From NCBI GenBank assembly GCA_964449325.1, contig CAYUYJ010000006.1, positions 85,773 through 149,772 of the forward strand: a stretch of 64,000 bases of DNA, in the 5' to 3' direction. The DNA is from RGIG3002 sp964449325. Lineage in GTDB: Bacteria; Bacillota; Clostridia; Lachnospirales; Lachnospiraceae. Position 1 is the stretch's first letter; each line of letters starts with the position of its first letter. This document shows, one piece after another, positions 9,854 to 18,195 of this stretch. Under the pieces are notes generated by a model. That model had not been told where the DNA came from and did not search any database. It saw only the letters and a list, made by a program, of their open reading frames with translations. The position numbers and the translations under genes are program-made.

Positions 9854-10755
9854 AATCATGGGGATTAAGCTTTATTACAGAAGATAACTTTAAGAAGCAT
9901 GTTGCAGCTACTATAGAGAAGTATGGGGAAAAACTGGAATCATTTGATATAAAAAGATTCAACAAGAATATTGTTGACCCAATTAAATTGATTTTTGACA
10001 AAACGGTTTACCAGACCTCGTGGAAAGAAATGGTGGGAAATGAAATCTTTAGACAAAGAGATAAGTCCAATAATAATGACATTGGATATTTTCATCAAAG
10101 GATTTTCCAGTACATTGATAAATGTCGAGTGCCTGAGAATGGAAAAGAAGGTGGCTGGGATGTAATCTATCAGAATCCGGATGGCATTGTATTGCCGGAT
10201 GGGGATGTGGTACATACAGTATATGTGGAGATGAAGAACAAGCATAATACTATGAATTCTGCATCTTCTGGAAAAACATATATTAAGATGCAGAGTCAGT
10301 TGCTTGATGACGATGATTGTGCTTGCTTCTTAGTTGAGGCTATTGCACAAAAAAGTCAGAATATTAAATGGGAAACAACAGTAGATCAGAAAAGGGTTTC
10401 GCATAGAAGAATTCGTCGAGTTAGTTTAGACCGGTTCTATGCACTGGTTACCGGGGAACAGGATGCATTTTATCAGATGTGTATGATTCTTCCGGAGGTT
10501 ATTAGTGATGTGGTAACGAATAGTGAATCAAAGGTGCCTCATGACACGGTTCTGGAGGAATTGAAAAATATTGCACATTCGGTGGGAGAAACTGATGAAG
10601 ATGTTGCAATGGCGATTGCAATATATCTGCTGGGCTTCAATTCATACAATGGATTTGCGAAGCTTATTCAGGGGAAAGAAGAGCCTAATGAAAATATGGT
10701 GAAGCGAATTTATGCGTATGCGAAGGGGATTAGCGATTGTTCAAAGGAAGAGTAG
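9850..10755 (+). CDS. Type II restriction endonuclease, Eco47II family
   Basis: A 301-aa protein overlapping the methyltransferase stop. The N-terminal region (ITEDNFKKHVAATIEKY, then FNKNIVDPIKLIFDKTVY) resembles the Eco47II/Sau96I endonuclease family, whose characterised members cut GGNCC. A plausible PD-(D/E)xK centre is D104 in GGWDVIY plus E127-M-K129 in VYVEMKNKH. Family assignment is from memory of the pattern; catalytic residues are inferred. It is full-length with no frame damage, so the system looks active. Confidence 0.78.
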   Translation: MKSWGLSFITEDNFKKHVAATIEKYGEKLESFDIKRFNKNIVDPIKLIFDKTVYQTSWKEMVGNEIFRQRDKSNNNDIGYFHQRIFQYIDKCRVPENGKEGGWDVIYQNPDGIVLPDGDVVHTVYVEMKNKHNTMNSASSGKTYIKMQSQLLDDDDCACFLVEAIAQKSQNIKWETTVDQKRVSHRRIRRVSLDRFYALVTGEQDAFYQMCMILPEVISDVVTNSESKVPHDTVLEELKNIAHSVGETDEDVAMAIAIYLLGFNSYNGFAKLIQGKEEPNENMVKRIYAYAKGISDCSKEE

Positions 10756-10784
10756 TTACATCTGATTAACAAAGGAGTAAAAGA

Positions 10785-11729
10785 ATGTGGAATATAAGTT
10801 ATACGGCTTGTAGTTTTGTGGTTAGAGAAAAATATCAGAATAAAGAAGTGGCAGATTTGAATGGGAATTTTACTGCATGCGTGGAGACGTGTCAGACATA
10901 TTCTGGAGTAATAGAAGTTTTTAAGGATTATTGTAAGAAACATGAAAAGTTACAAGACAAAAAAGAAGAAAAACGCTTATATAGGATGGATGTTATATCT
11001 CAAGGCTCCGACGAAAAATTAGATTATTTATTGGTGGAAATAGAGAGTGGTAGATATGGATATAAATCTAATATAACAGATAAGGAAACACAAAAGGTAG
11101 AATACCAACAGAAGGAAACAGATGCTCCTTTGATGAAATTTTATTTGACTATTTTAGTTCCTAAAATTGTTGAAAATGCAAAGGTATATAAAGGTTTTAT
11201 GTTTTTTCAGAACTATGGTCAGTATGGTGTGAAGACAGAAACTATACGGGGAATGAAAAAATATTTTTCTGAGGCATTTGATTCAATGTTATGGGTGGGT
11301 AATATCTCGCCAGAAATATTTGTCGAAACTATGTTGAAAGCAGAGAGTATTAAAAAAATATTTTTGGTTAGAAATAATATTTCATTTGATACAGCAGATA
11401 ATGTAAGATTTGCGTATGGAAAAGAGCAAAGAGTTCTGGAAAAGATGAGACTGTCAGAAGGGTTTATTAGCAGACTTCGAGGATATCTTTCTGGAAGCAA
11501 TCGTATATTTGAATTTGAGAGTAAAGATTATAATGATGTAAAGTTATGCATCAATATGGGAGGAAGAGACCGCATAATTGGATTAAATAATATTGAAAAT
11601 GTTAGTATTATTGAATCTCTTCCAGATGATTTAAAGAATGCGGACGGAGACATTAATACACAACGATTGGTGAATATTGTGAGCACACAAGCAAAGGAAT
11701 ACATGAAGCGTGTAATTTGCTATAGATAG
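10785..11729 (+). CDS. Unknown 314-aa soluble protein of the defence island (RexA-like layout)
   Basis: I do not recognise the family by sequence. The protein has no signal peptide or membrane segment. It mixes acidic and aromatic stretches (DYLLVEIESGRYGY; KGFMFFQNYGQYGVK; KKIFLVRNN) and has a basic C-terminal tail. The start follows AAAGGAG. It lies 29 nt after the endonuclease gene and 14 nt before a small polytopic membrane protein, so the three probably share a transcript. A soluble protein of about 300 aa followed by a tiny multi-TM protein is the layout of lambda RexA-RexB. That is an analogy of gene order and size, not proven homology. Confidence 0.75.
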   Translation: MWNISYTACSFVVREKYQNKEVADLNGNFTACVETCQTYSGVIEVFKDYCKKHEKLQDKKEEKRLYRMDVISQGSDEKLDYLLVEIESGRYGYKSNITDKETQKVEYQQKETDAPLMKFYLTILVPKIVENAKVYKGFMFFQNYGQYGVKTETIRGMKKYFSEAFDSMLWVGNISPEIFVETMLKAESIKKIFLVRNNISFDTADNVRFAYGKEQRVLEKMRLSEGFISRLRGYLSGSNRIFEFESKDYNDVKLCINMGGRDRIIGLNNIENVSIIESLPDDLKNADGDINTQRLVNIVSTQAKEYMKRVICYR

Positions 11730-11743
11730 AAGGGAGCGTATGT

Positions 11744-12292
11744 ATGAAGGTTCTGCAGAGTATGATTTCATACAGAGTACTTTTACCGCTAGGATTGTTG
11801 CTAATAATTATATATTCTTTTCAAAAAGTTAATAATTTTATTAAAATACGAGGGATAATGAAAGAGCATGTGAAAATTTTTGGAGGTTCAAAACTTCAGA
11901 TTTTGTTTTTCTTTGGGGTGCCCGTTTTATTTGCTACTTCATTCGTTCAGTTAAGCGATTTTAATCAAGATGCGTTTAATACATTGTATGTTGTTATCAC
12001 AATACTAATCACAATGTTTTTTTCTATATTAACTGTTTTGGCTGGATATAAAAACGAGGAAAATGAACAGTATGAGATTGTGTTGAAAGAGACCAGAAGT
12101 AGTATATTGTTTGAATTAATAGTTAGTATTTATATTACGATATATGCATTTGTTTTTCAGATGGTAATAGATGTAATTGATTTGGTTGTAAAATCTATAT
12201 TAAGTTGGATTTTATATTATATGATTTTCTTTTTGCTGTTAAACATGTTCATTGTCATAAAAAGATATAAAATATTAGATGAGATACAATAG
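11744..12292 (+). CDS. Small polytopic membrane protein of the defence island (RexB-like layout)
   Basis: A 182-aa protein with four or five hydrophobic helices at roughly residues 8-27, 52-69, 80-102, 121-143 and 150-172, separated by a charged loop (KNEENEQYEIVLKE). There is no signal peptidase motif. The start follows AGAAGGGAG. It is translated 14 nt after the 314-aa gene, which it probably serves as the membrane effector partner, as RexB does for RexA (inference). Codon and base use are AT-rich compared with glgP and the aconitase gene. Confidence 0.72.
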   Translation: MKVLQSMISYRVLLPLGLLLIIIYSFQKVNNFIKIRGIMKEHVKIFGGSKLQILFFFGVPVLFATSFVQLSDFNQDAFNTLYVVITILITMFFSILTVLAGYKNEENEQYEIVLKETRSSILFELIVSIYITIYAFVFQMVIDVIDLVVKSILSWILYYMIFFLLLNMFIVIKRYKILDEIQ

Positions 12293-12314
12293 TAAGTAGA
12301 ATCGCTTGTTTAAT

Positions 12315-12384
12315 ATATGATAACAATTCACTTACAACATTGGTTCAGATAATCCATACAGATTTAATAATTGAAGAGAATTTG
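12315..12384 (+). repeat. Imperfect direct repeat, copy 1
   Basis: The segment ATATGATAACA, then a 14-bp insert, then ATTGGTTCAGATAATCCATA and onward matches the copy at 13385-13440. Over the 46-bp right part 36 positions are identical. The two copies bracket the metallopeptidase gene. Confidence 0.65.
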
Positions 12385-12418
12385 TTTTGGCGGCAAATGC
12401 GTAAGGAGATAATACGAT

Positions 12419-13366
12419 ATGGAATTTATGGGTGACAATTTAACATCATATGCTCAGGGATTGTTAAAAGAAAATCTATATATGGGTTTAGAATTTGAAG
12501 AACAAGAAAAACTTGAAACCATGTTACGCCAAGCTGTTGAAGTTTTGTCTCAAAATATTGAAATACAATTAAGGTGTGGAGGTAAAGGTGTTAAGTTTGA
12601 ACTATATGATGATACAAGATTCAGAATCTGTTCGGAATTGACGGAAACAAATGGATACAGAGGTGTTATTAGATGCTCGCGATTACTAGTAATTGGAACA
12701 TATCAAATGTTCTATTGTATGGATTATAGTAATATCGTATCTGATGGGAAAAATATTGAAAATATAAAATTGATATTATTTAATATGTCGATGATGTGCA
12801 TGTTTTATCATGAATTAGCCCATATATATAAAGGTCATTTGGGACTCTGTAATATTTGGAAAAATGAAGGTTCATTAGAGCAGCATTGTTTGGACATTCA
12901 GACGTTAGAATGGGATGCAGATAACTATGCTGCAACACAAATGGCGAATTGGATTTCAAGAGTTAAGAAAGAATTGCTAGTAGATGATAGAAGTGATTTC
13001 GCAATGAAAATGGCCTGTGGAGCTATTCATGGAATGATGTATTGGCAGAGACAAGAAAATGATTTTTGCAATATTAGTACTAAGGAGCACCTACCAATAT
13101 TTTATAGGGAAGTCATAATGCTAAAATGCATAGGTGAGCTTTTGGAAAATTTGCACGATATTTCATCATATATATTGGAATATGAAATTGAGTTTAAGAG
13201 AATCCAAGGAATATCTTATAATGAAGCAAAAGCATATTTTAATAGTTCGGATGGAAATGAGGGTTACATTTCAAAAATAAAAAATAATTGGGAGAATATT
13301 AAAAAATGTTTAATCCCGTATTCGATTTTTCCATTAAATGAATTGGTATCTTTTGAAAGTAATTAG
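12419..13366 (+). CDS. HExxH metallopeptidase-like protein of the defence island
   Basis: A 315-aa soluble protein with a zinc-peptidase signature: HELAH at 131-135, then 28 residues later E164-W-D-A-D168 (ExxAD), the arrangement of gluzincins such as M48 and ImmA/IrrE-like (M78) enzymes and of the Lit-type phage-exclusion protease. The HELAHIYKGH context has an extra histidine. No signal peptide or TM helix, so it acts in the cytosol. The start follows AAGGAGAT. A 126-bp gap separates it from the membrane-protein gene. An effector or regulator protease in phage defence is likely; the exact family is unresolved. Confidence 0.75.
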   Translation: MEFMGDNLTSYAQGLLKENLYMGLEFEEQEKLETMLRQAVEVLSQNIEIQLRCGGKGVKFELYDDTRFRICSELTETNGYRGVIRCSRLLVIGTYQMFYCMDYSNIVSDGKNIENIKLILFNMSMMCMFYHELAHIYKGHLGLCNIWKNEGSLEQHCLDIQTLEWDADNYAATQMANWISRVKKELLVDDRSDFAMKMACGAIHGMMYWQRQENDFCNISTKEHLPIFYREVIMLKCIGELLENLHDISSYILEYEIEFKRIQGISYNEAKAYFNSSDGNEGYISKIKNNWENIKKCLIPYSIFPLNELVSFESN

Positions 13367-13384
13367 TGAGCGATTACTTTTAGA

Positions 13385-13440
13385 ACATGATAACATTAGT
13401 TCAGCTATCCCATATAGATTGGATAATTGAAACTAATTGG
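13385..13440 (+). repeat. Imperfect direct repeat, copy 2
   Basis: ACATGATAACATTAGTTCAG and the following 36 bp repeat the copy at 12315-12384, lacking its 14-bp insert. It lies just after the metallopeptidase stop and before the aconitase promoter. Confidence 0.65.
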
Positions 13441-13478
13441 TAGCAACTGACATATCACATCGTGGCAGACTTTTCTAC

Positions 13479-13507
13479 TTGCGTACTTTAGTGGGTTGAA
13501 GTATAAT
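13479..13507 (+). promoter_or_regulatory. Promoter of the aconitase gene
   Basis: TTGCGT (13479-13484), a 17-bp spacer and TATAAT (13502-13507) lie 38 bp before the chosen start. Confidence 0.7.
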
Positions 13508-13545
13508 TAATAGTAAATTTGTTTGGACTGAAAAAGGAGGAACGT

Positions 13546-15834
13546 ATGATTAAATTATACGAAGGTGGAGCATACCTTGTGAACGGGACGGAAATTATTC
13601 CGGACGGAAATGATGCGCTTGCTGCTGTAAAAAGCAAGACAGGCAAAGACGTGACCAAGGAAGCTGCGTCAAAAGAAACAATTGCTTATGGAATTTTGGA
13701 AAATCATAATACATCCGGTAATATGGACAAGTTGAAAATTAAATTTGATAAATTGACTTCCCATGACATTACCTTTGTTGGAATTATACAGACGGCGCGT
13801 GCATCGGGGCTGGAAAAATTCCCGATTCCCTATGTGCTTACCAATTGCCATAACTCTCTTTGTGCGGTAGGCGGTACGATTAATGAGGATGACCACATGT
13901 TTGGACTGACCTGTGCCAAGAAATACGGCGGTATGTATGTTCCGCCTCATCAGGCAGTTATCCATCAGTTTGCAAGAGAAATGCTTGCAGGTGGCGGAAA
14001 AATGATTTTAGGTTCTGATTCCCATACCCGTTATGGGGCACTCGGTACGATGGCAATGGGTGAAGGCGGACCGGAGCTTGTAAAACAGCTTTTGAACCAG
14101 ACCTATGATATTAATATGCCGGGTGTGGTAGGTGTTTATCTGAAGGGTGAGCCGGTAAAAGGCGTAGGTCCTCAGGACGTTGCTCTGGCTATTATTGGTG
14201 CGGTTTTTAATAATGGTTATGTGAAAAATAAAGTTATGGAATTCGTTGGACCGGGGGTTGCTTCTCTTAGTCCTGATTTCCGTATCGGCATTGACGTTAT
14301 GACAACAGAAACAACCTGTCTTTCTTCTATTTGGAAAACAGATGAAAAGATTAAGGAATTCTATGATATTCATGCAAGAAGCGATGAATTCAAAGAATTA
14401 AATCCGGGTGAGGTTGCTTACTATGATGGAGTAATTGAAATCGATTTAGGTGAAATTAAGCCGATGATTGCAATGCCGTTCCATCCGAGCAATACTTATA
14501 CGATAGAAGAATTAAATGCAAACTTAATGGACATTTTAGATGATGTAGAGAAACGTGCGGCAGTAAGCCTTGACGGTGCAGTTGAGTTTACTTTGAAGAA
14601 TAAAGTGAAAAACGGCAAGTTTATGGTTGATCAGGGTATTATCGCAGGCTGCGCGGGCGGTGGATTTGAAAATATCTGTGCGGCAGCAGACATCATGAAG
14701 GGAAGTTATATCGGTTCCGATGAGTTTACCTTAAGTGTTTATCCGGCATCTACACCGATTTACATGGAATTAATGAAAAACGGCTGTGCAGCAACGCTTT
14801 TGGAGACCGGTGCGATTCTTAAGACTGCATTTTGCGGACCCTGCTTCGGTGCTGGAGATACACCGGCTAACAATGCCTTCAGTATCCGTCATTCCACAAG
14901 AAACTTCCCGAACAGAGAGGGATCTAAGCTGCAGAGCGGTCAGATTTCTTCCGTGGCTCTTATGGATGCGCGTTCGATTGCGGCTACGGCGGCAAATAAG
15001 GGTGTGCTGACTCCGGCAACGGATTTTGACGGTGAAATCGGTAAATACAAATATCATTTTGATACTAATATTTATGCAAACCGTGTATTTGACTCCAAGG
15101 GCGTGGCAGACCCGTCCGTAGAGATTCATTTCGGACCGAATATCAAGGACTGGCCGGTGATGGGAGCACTGCCGGAAAACATGGTACTGCGTGTAGTTTC
15201 CGAGATTCATGACCCGGTTACTACAACGGATGAACTGATTCCGTCGGGTGAAACCTCATCCTATCGCTCCAATCCTTTAGGACTTGCAGAATTTACACTT
15301 TCCAGAAAAGACCCGAACTACGTACCGCTTGCAAAGGATATGCAGAAAGCACAGACTGCGGTAATGAACGGAGAATGCCCGGTTGAGGCAAAACCGGAAT
15401 TAAAAGAGATTATGGAAGCAATCAAAAAAGAGTATCCGGAGGTCGGAAAGGGCAATGTAGGCTTTGGCTCTACGATTTTTGCCGTAAAACCGGGTGACGG
15501 TTCTGCAAGAGAGCAGGCTGCTTCCTGCCAGAAAGTATTAGGCGGTTGGGCTAATATTGCCAACGAGTATGCTACCAAGAGATACCGCTCCAACCTGATT
15601 AACTGGGGTATGCTTCCGTTCTTGATTGAAGAGGGAGAACTTCCGTTTAGGAACAAGGATTATTTGTTTATTCCGAATATCAAAAAAGCGGTAGAGGAGA
15701 AAACAGAGGTTATTAAAGCATATACGGTAAGCGATACAGGATTGAAGGAATTTGACTTAAGACTTGGTGAAATGACCGATGAGGAACGCCAGATTATCTT
15801 GAAAGGATGTCTGATTAACTACAACAGAGTGTAG
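13546..15834 (+). CDS. Aconitate hydratase
   Basis: A 762-aa aconitase interconverting citrate and isocitrate with a [4Fe-4S] cluster. Cluster ligands are visible: C369 (IIAGCAGGG) and C430/C433 (FCGPCFGAGD), followed by the conserved swivel-region sequence STRNFPNREG. The ATG at 13546 follows AAAGGAGG at 13533-13540; an in-frame start 27 bp upstream has no ribosome site and overlaps that sequence. Single gene with its own promoter. It marks the return to core chromosome after the defence island. Confidence 0.95.
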   Translation: MIKLYEGGAYLVNGTEIIPDGNDALAAVKSKTGKDVTKEAASKETIAYGILENHNTSGNMDKLKIKFDKLTSHDITFVGIIQTARASGLEKFPIPYVLTNCHNSLCAVGGTINEDDHMFGLTCAKKYGGMYVPPHQAVIHQFAREMLAGGGKMILGSDSHTRYGALGTMAMGEGGPELVKQLLNQTYDINMPGVVGVYLKGEPVKGVGPQDVALAIIGAVFNNGYVKNKVMEFVGPGVASLSPDFRIGIDVMTTETTCLSSIWKTDEKIKEFYDIHARSDEFKELNPGEVAYYDGVIEIDLGEIKPMIAMPFHPSNTYTIEELNANLMDILDDVEKRAAVSLDGAVEFTLKNKVKNGKFMVDQGIIAGCAGGGFENICAAADIMKGSYIGSDEFTLSVYPASTPIYMELMKNGCAATLLETGAILKTAFCGPCFGAGDTPANNAFSIRHSTRNFPNREGSKLQSGQISSVALMDARSIAATAANKGVLTPATDFDGEIGKYKYHFDTNIYANRVFDSKGVADPSVEIHFGPNIKDWPVMGALPENMVLRVVSEIHDPVTTTDELIPSGETSSYRSNPLGLAEFTLSRKDPNYVPLAKDMQKAQTAVMNGECPVEAKPELKEIMEAIKKEYPEVGKGNVGFGSTIFAVKPGDGSAREQAASCQKVLGGWANIANEYATKRYRSNLINWGMLPFLIEEGELPFRNKDYLFIPNIKKAVEEKTEVIKAYTVSDTGLKEFDLRLGEMTDEERQIILKGCLINYNRV

Positions 15835-15903
15835 AAATACCGGGCATGACAGCAGGATAGGGTGTGAAAGAAATTAAATAAATTTTGACAACGCAGAATA
15901 AGG

Positions 15904-15930
15904 TAAAGTTTTCAAATAACTATCCGATAT
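15904..15930 (+). promoter_or_regulatory. Sigma-28 (SigD/FliA) promoter
   Basis: TAAA (15904-15907), a 15-bp spacer and TCCGATAT (15923-15930) match the motility sigma factor consensus TAAA-N15-GCCGATAW in all but one position. It places the EF-hand-like gene downstream in the flagellar regulon. Confidence 0.75.
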
Positions 15931-15991
15931 ATTTAGTACAGACAGCTTGATTTTAGCCGGCAAAGCTGGATGAATATATGGATGAAGCCAC

Positions 15992-16044
15992 GGACGGTAA
16001 ATAATTGGGAGAAAGGATTTTCCCGTTATTTGCCGTCCTTTTTT
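15992..16044 (+). terminator. Long terminator-like hairpin in a 5' leader
   Basis: GGACGGTAAATAA (15992-16004) pairs with TTATTTGCCGTCC (16026-16038) with one G-T wobble, with an inner GGGA/TCCC helix, and is followed by six Ts. It lies between the sigma-28 promoter and the start codon at 16093, so transcripts must read through it. It may be an attenuator. The segment before it (AGCCGGCAAAGC ... GAAGCCACGG) recalls part of a c-di-GMP-I riboswitch, but the second aptamer half is missing. Confidence 0.7.
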
Positions 16045-16092
16045 GTGGAGCCACGGAAGGAAAAGCAAAAGGGGCAAAAAGGAGGCACGAAA

Positions 16093-17133
16093 GTGCGTAT
16101 CAGTGCAGCGAATGTAGATATGTATACAAGCAGGACATATTCTGCACAAAGCTATGTGGAAGAAACCATACTGGAAAAAACCACGGTAGGCGGACAAAAG
16201 GATGACGGCACAAAAGAAAATGTAGACGAGATGAACGCAGGCGAAGCGGAGAATACAGAAAGTGCGGACAATACAGAGAATACGGGCTTCTTTCTGCGTG
16301 CAAACAGGATTTCCACAGCAGAGCAGAAACGGGACATGAAGACAATCAGGCAGCAGTGTATCCAATACATTCTTGATATGTTGTTTCGTAACAAGGAAAG
16401 ACGGTTAAACGGAGAAAAAATACAGAATTTGTCTTATCAGGAGTGGCTGGCTGAAAAGCAAAAGACAACACTGCAGACCGTGAAAACCTGCTATTACAGT
16501 GAAAAGGAGCGAACCGCATATCAGACTACGGGTACGGTTGTAACAGCGGATGGCAGAAGTATTGATTTTAATCTGCATTTTGCCATGAGCAGAAGCTTTG
16601 AGCAGTATTATAATGAAAATTATGAAACCAGTGTGGTGTCCTTTTGCGACCCATTGGTCATTAATCTGGATTCCACGATGCCTACGGTTTCCGACCAGAA
16701 ATTCCTATTTGATATAGATGCTGACGGTGTGATGGATACGATTTCGATGATGTCCGAAAAAAGCGGATATCTGGCATTGGACAAGAATGGGGACGGACAG
16801 ATTAATGACGGAAGCGAGCTGTTCGGAACCGGGAGTGGAGATGGATTTAAAGATTTGGCAGCGTATGATGAGGACGGCAACGGTTGGGTTGATGAAGGCG
16901 ATGCAATCTGGAAAAAATTGATGATTTGGTGTATGGACGAAAACGGTAAGACACAGTTGTATCATTTGTCGGAAAAAGGCATCGGAGCCATTTGTCTGAA
17001 AAATGTTTCCAGTGATTTTTCGTTAAATTCCCTTAAGACTAATCAGACCAATGCTGCAGTGCGAAGCACCGGAATTTTTCTATATGAAAATGGAAATGTG
17101 GGCACAGTACAACATATGGATTTGGCGATATAG
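16093..17133 (+). CDS. Sigma-28-dependent EF-hand/dockerin-like calcium-binding protein
   Basis: A 346-aa protein with a low-complexity acidic N-terminal part and a C-terminal half with calcium-loop motifs: DIDADGVMDTI, DKNGDGQINDGSELFG and DEDGNGWVDEGD (roughly residues 200-280). No signal peptide is visible. Similar proteins occur near motility genes of Lachnospiraceae, and the upstream sigma-28 promoter supports co-expression with flagella. The GTG start at 16093 follows AAAGGAGG; the frame is open upstream through the terminator hairpin, but those codons have no ribosome site. Its role, perhaps flagellar or surface-associated, is unproven. Confidence 0.72.
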   Translation: MRISAANVDMYTSRTYSAQSYVEETILEKTTVGGQKDDGTKENVDEMNAGEAENTESADNTENTGFFLRANRISTAEQKRDMKTIRQQCIQYILDMLFRNKERRLNGEKIQNLSYQEWLAEKQKTTLQTVKTCYYSEKERTAYQTTGTVVTADGRSIDFNLHFAMSRSFEQYYNENYETSVVSFCDPLVINLDSTMPTVSDQKFLFDIDADGVMDTISMMSEKSGYLALDKNGDGQINDGSELFGTGSGDGFKDLAAYDEDGNGWVDEGDAIWKKLMIWCMDENGKTQLYHLSEKGIGAICLKNVSSDFSLNSLKTNQTNAAVRSTGIFLYENGNVGTVQHMDLAI

Positions 17134-17153
17134 GAATCGCCTTGCCGATAAAA

Positions 17154-17183
17154 AGAATAGATGAGAAGAATTTTCCATACAAT
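17154..17183 (+). promoter_or_regulatory. Sigma-E-like sporulation promoter of spoIID
   Basis: AGAATAG (17154-17160), a 15-bp spacer and CATACAAT (17176-17183). The -10 is identical to that of the spoIIID promoter at 54276-54305. The -10 forms one arm of an inverted repeat (CCATACAAT 17175-17183 / ATTGTATGG 17198-17206), the second arm overlapping the spoIID translation-start region. Confidence 0.6.
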
Positions 17184-17214
17184 AGATTGAATTGAAAATT
17201 GTATGGGGAATGGA

Positions 17215-18129
17215 ATGGAAAAGCGGAGAGTCGGAAAAACCATGCAAAATTCCTATTTGTGGGAGATTTGTATGGTTTTTTGTATTATGCTGATACTTCC
17301 GGTAAACATATCACTTATATTTTTGAACGGAGAGAATACAAAAGAGGAAGAAGGACAGGAGCAGGCTTTGAATTCTGATTTGGAATGGCAGGTTCTGCAT
17401 GAATTGGCGGCGGTGATTCCGGTGGAATATGAGGCGGAGACTTTAAAGGCACAGGCAGTCATACTTCGGACAAACATTCTTGCAGATACGGAAGAAAACA
17501 GGGAACGTAAAAGTTATCCGCTGCTTTTTTCTTATCGGGAGGAATGGGGAGAGCAATACGAGGAAAACTGTGGGAAGTTGTTTGATGCGGTAACGGAAAC
17601 GAAAGGAATGTATCTGGAAAAAGAAAAAGTGCTTGTGAGGGCATCTTATTTCAGGCTGAGTAACGGACATACCAGAAGTGGTGCAGAATGTTTTGGTGGG
17701 AGATTTCCGGAGTTTTCTGCAAAGAAATGCGGCTCGGATTTGCTTAGTGAAGAGTTTTTACAAAAAAAGGAATTTGGAAAAAATGAATTTACGGCAAAGT
17801 TAAATAAAATTACCGGAACGACACACTCTTTTGAGGAGTGGAAAGCCTGTGAACCTGTCTGCAAATATGACAGTGCCGGTTATGTACTTTCCCTGAACAT
17901 GGGAGAGACTTCGGTTGGCGGGGAAGTGTTTCGTCAGACCTTCGGGCTTCCATCCTCAGATTTTACACTTACCTTTGAGGAGGGTGGAGTGAAGCTTGTT
18001 ACAAGGGGAGTAGGAATTGGCATCGGTTTTAGTCAGTATGGCGCTAATGAACTGGCAAAAGAGGGACAGGATTTCATACAACTGTTGAATTTCTTTTTTA
18101 CAAATATTGCAATATCAAAAACTGAATAA
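17215..18129 (+). CDS. spoIID: Stage II sporulation protein D (SpoIID-type)
   Basis: SpoIID-family lytic transglycosylases remodel peptidoglycan during engulfment, with SpoIIQ, which follows here. About 304 aa, with one N-terminal membrane helix (IMLILPVNISLIFL) and the SpoIID/LytB domain: AETLKAQAVILRTN holds the expected catalytic-glutamate region, SNGHTRSGAECFGG the His/Cys-rich loop, and GVGIGIGFSQYGAN the C-terminal motif. In that last motif the usual histidine (GHGVG) is replaced by isoleucine. The start at 17215 has GGGGA upstream; an ATG at 17203 lacks a ribosome site. A sigma-E-like promoter lies at 17154. Confidence 0.85.
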   Translation: MEKRRVGKTMQNSYLWEICMVFCIMLILPVNISLIFLNGENTKEEEGQEQALNSDLEWQVLHELAAVIPVEYEAETLKAQAVILRTNILADTEENRERKSYPLLFSYREEWGEQYEENCGKLFDAVTETKGMYLEKEKVLVRASYFRLSNGHTRSGAECFGGRFPEFSAKKCGSDLLSEEFLQKKEFGKNEFTAKLNKITGTTHSFEEWKACEPVCKYDSAGYVLSLNMGETSVGGEVFRQTFGLPSSDFTLTFEEGGVKLVTRGVGIGIGFSQYGANELAKEGQDFIQLLNFFFTNIAISKTE

Positions 18130-18195
18130 GCGGAAAGATTTCGGCAAGACTATTTCTATAACTTAAAGATGGAGGAAAGGAGCAGGGTTATAGAA

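Noticed and set aside
15940..16000. Complete c-di-GMP-I riboswitch
   Set aside because: Only fragments of the first aptamer half are present, and the expected second helix and receptor sequence are missing; kept only as a possibility in the leader finding.
15970..16092. In-frame upward extension of the EF-hand-like gene
   Set aside because: The frame is open by chance through a terminator hairpin; there is no ribosome site at 15970, whereas the GTG at 16093 has AAAGGAGG.
17144..17151. GCCGATAA, a possible sigma-28 -10 before spoIID
   Set aside because: No TAAA-like -35 lies 15-16 bp upstream, and the sigma-E-like promoter 17154-17183 explains the gene better.
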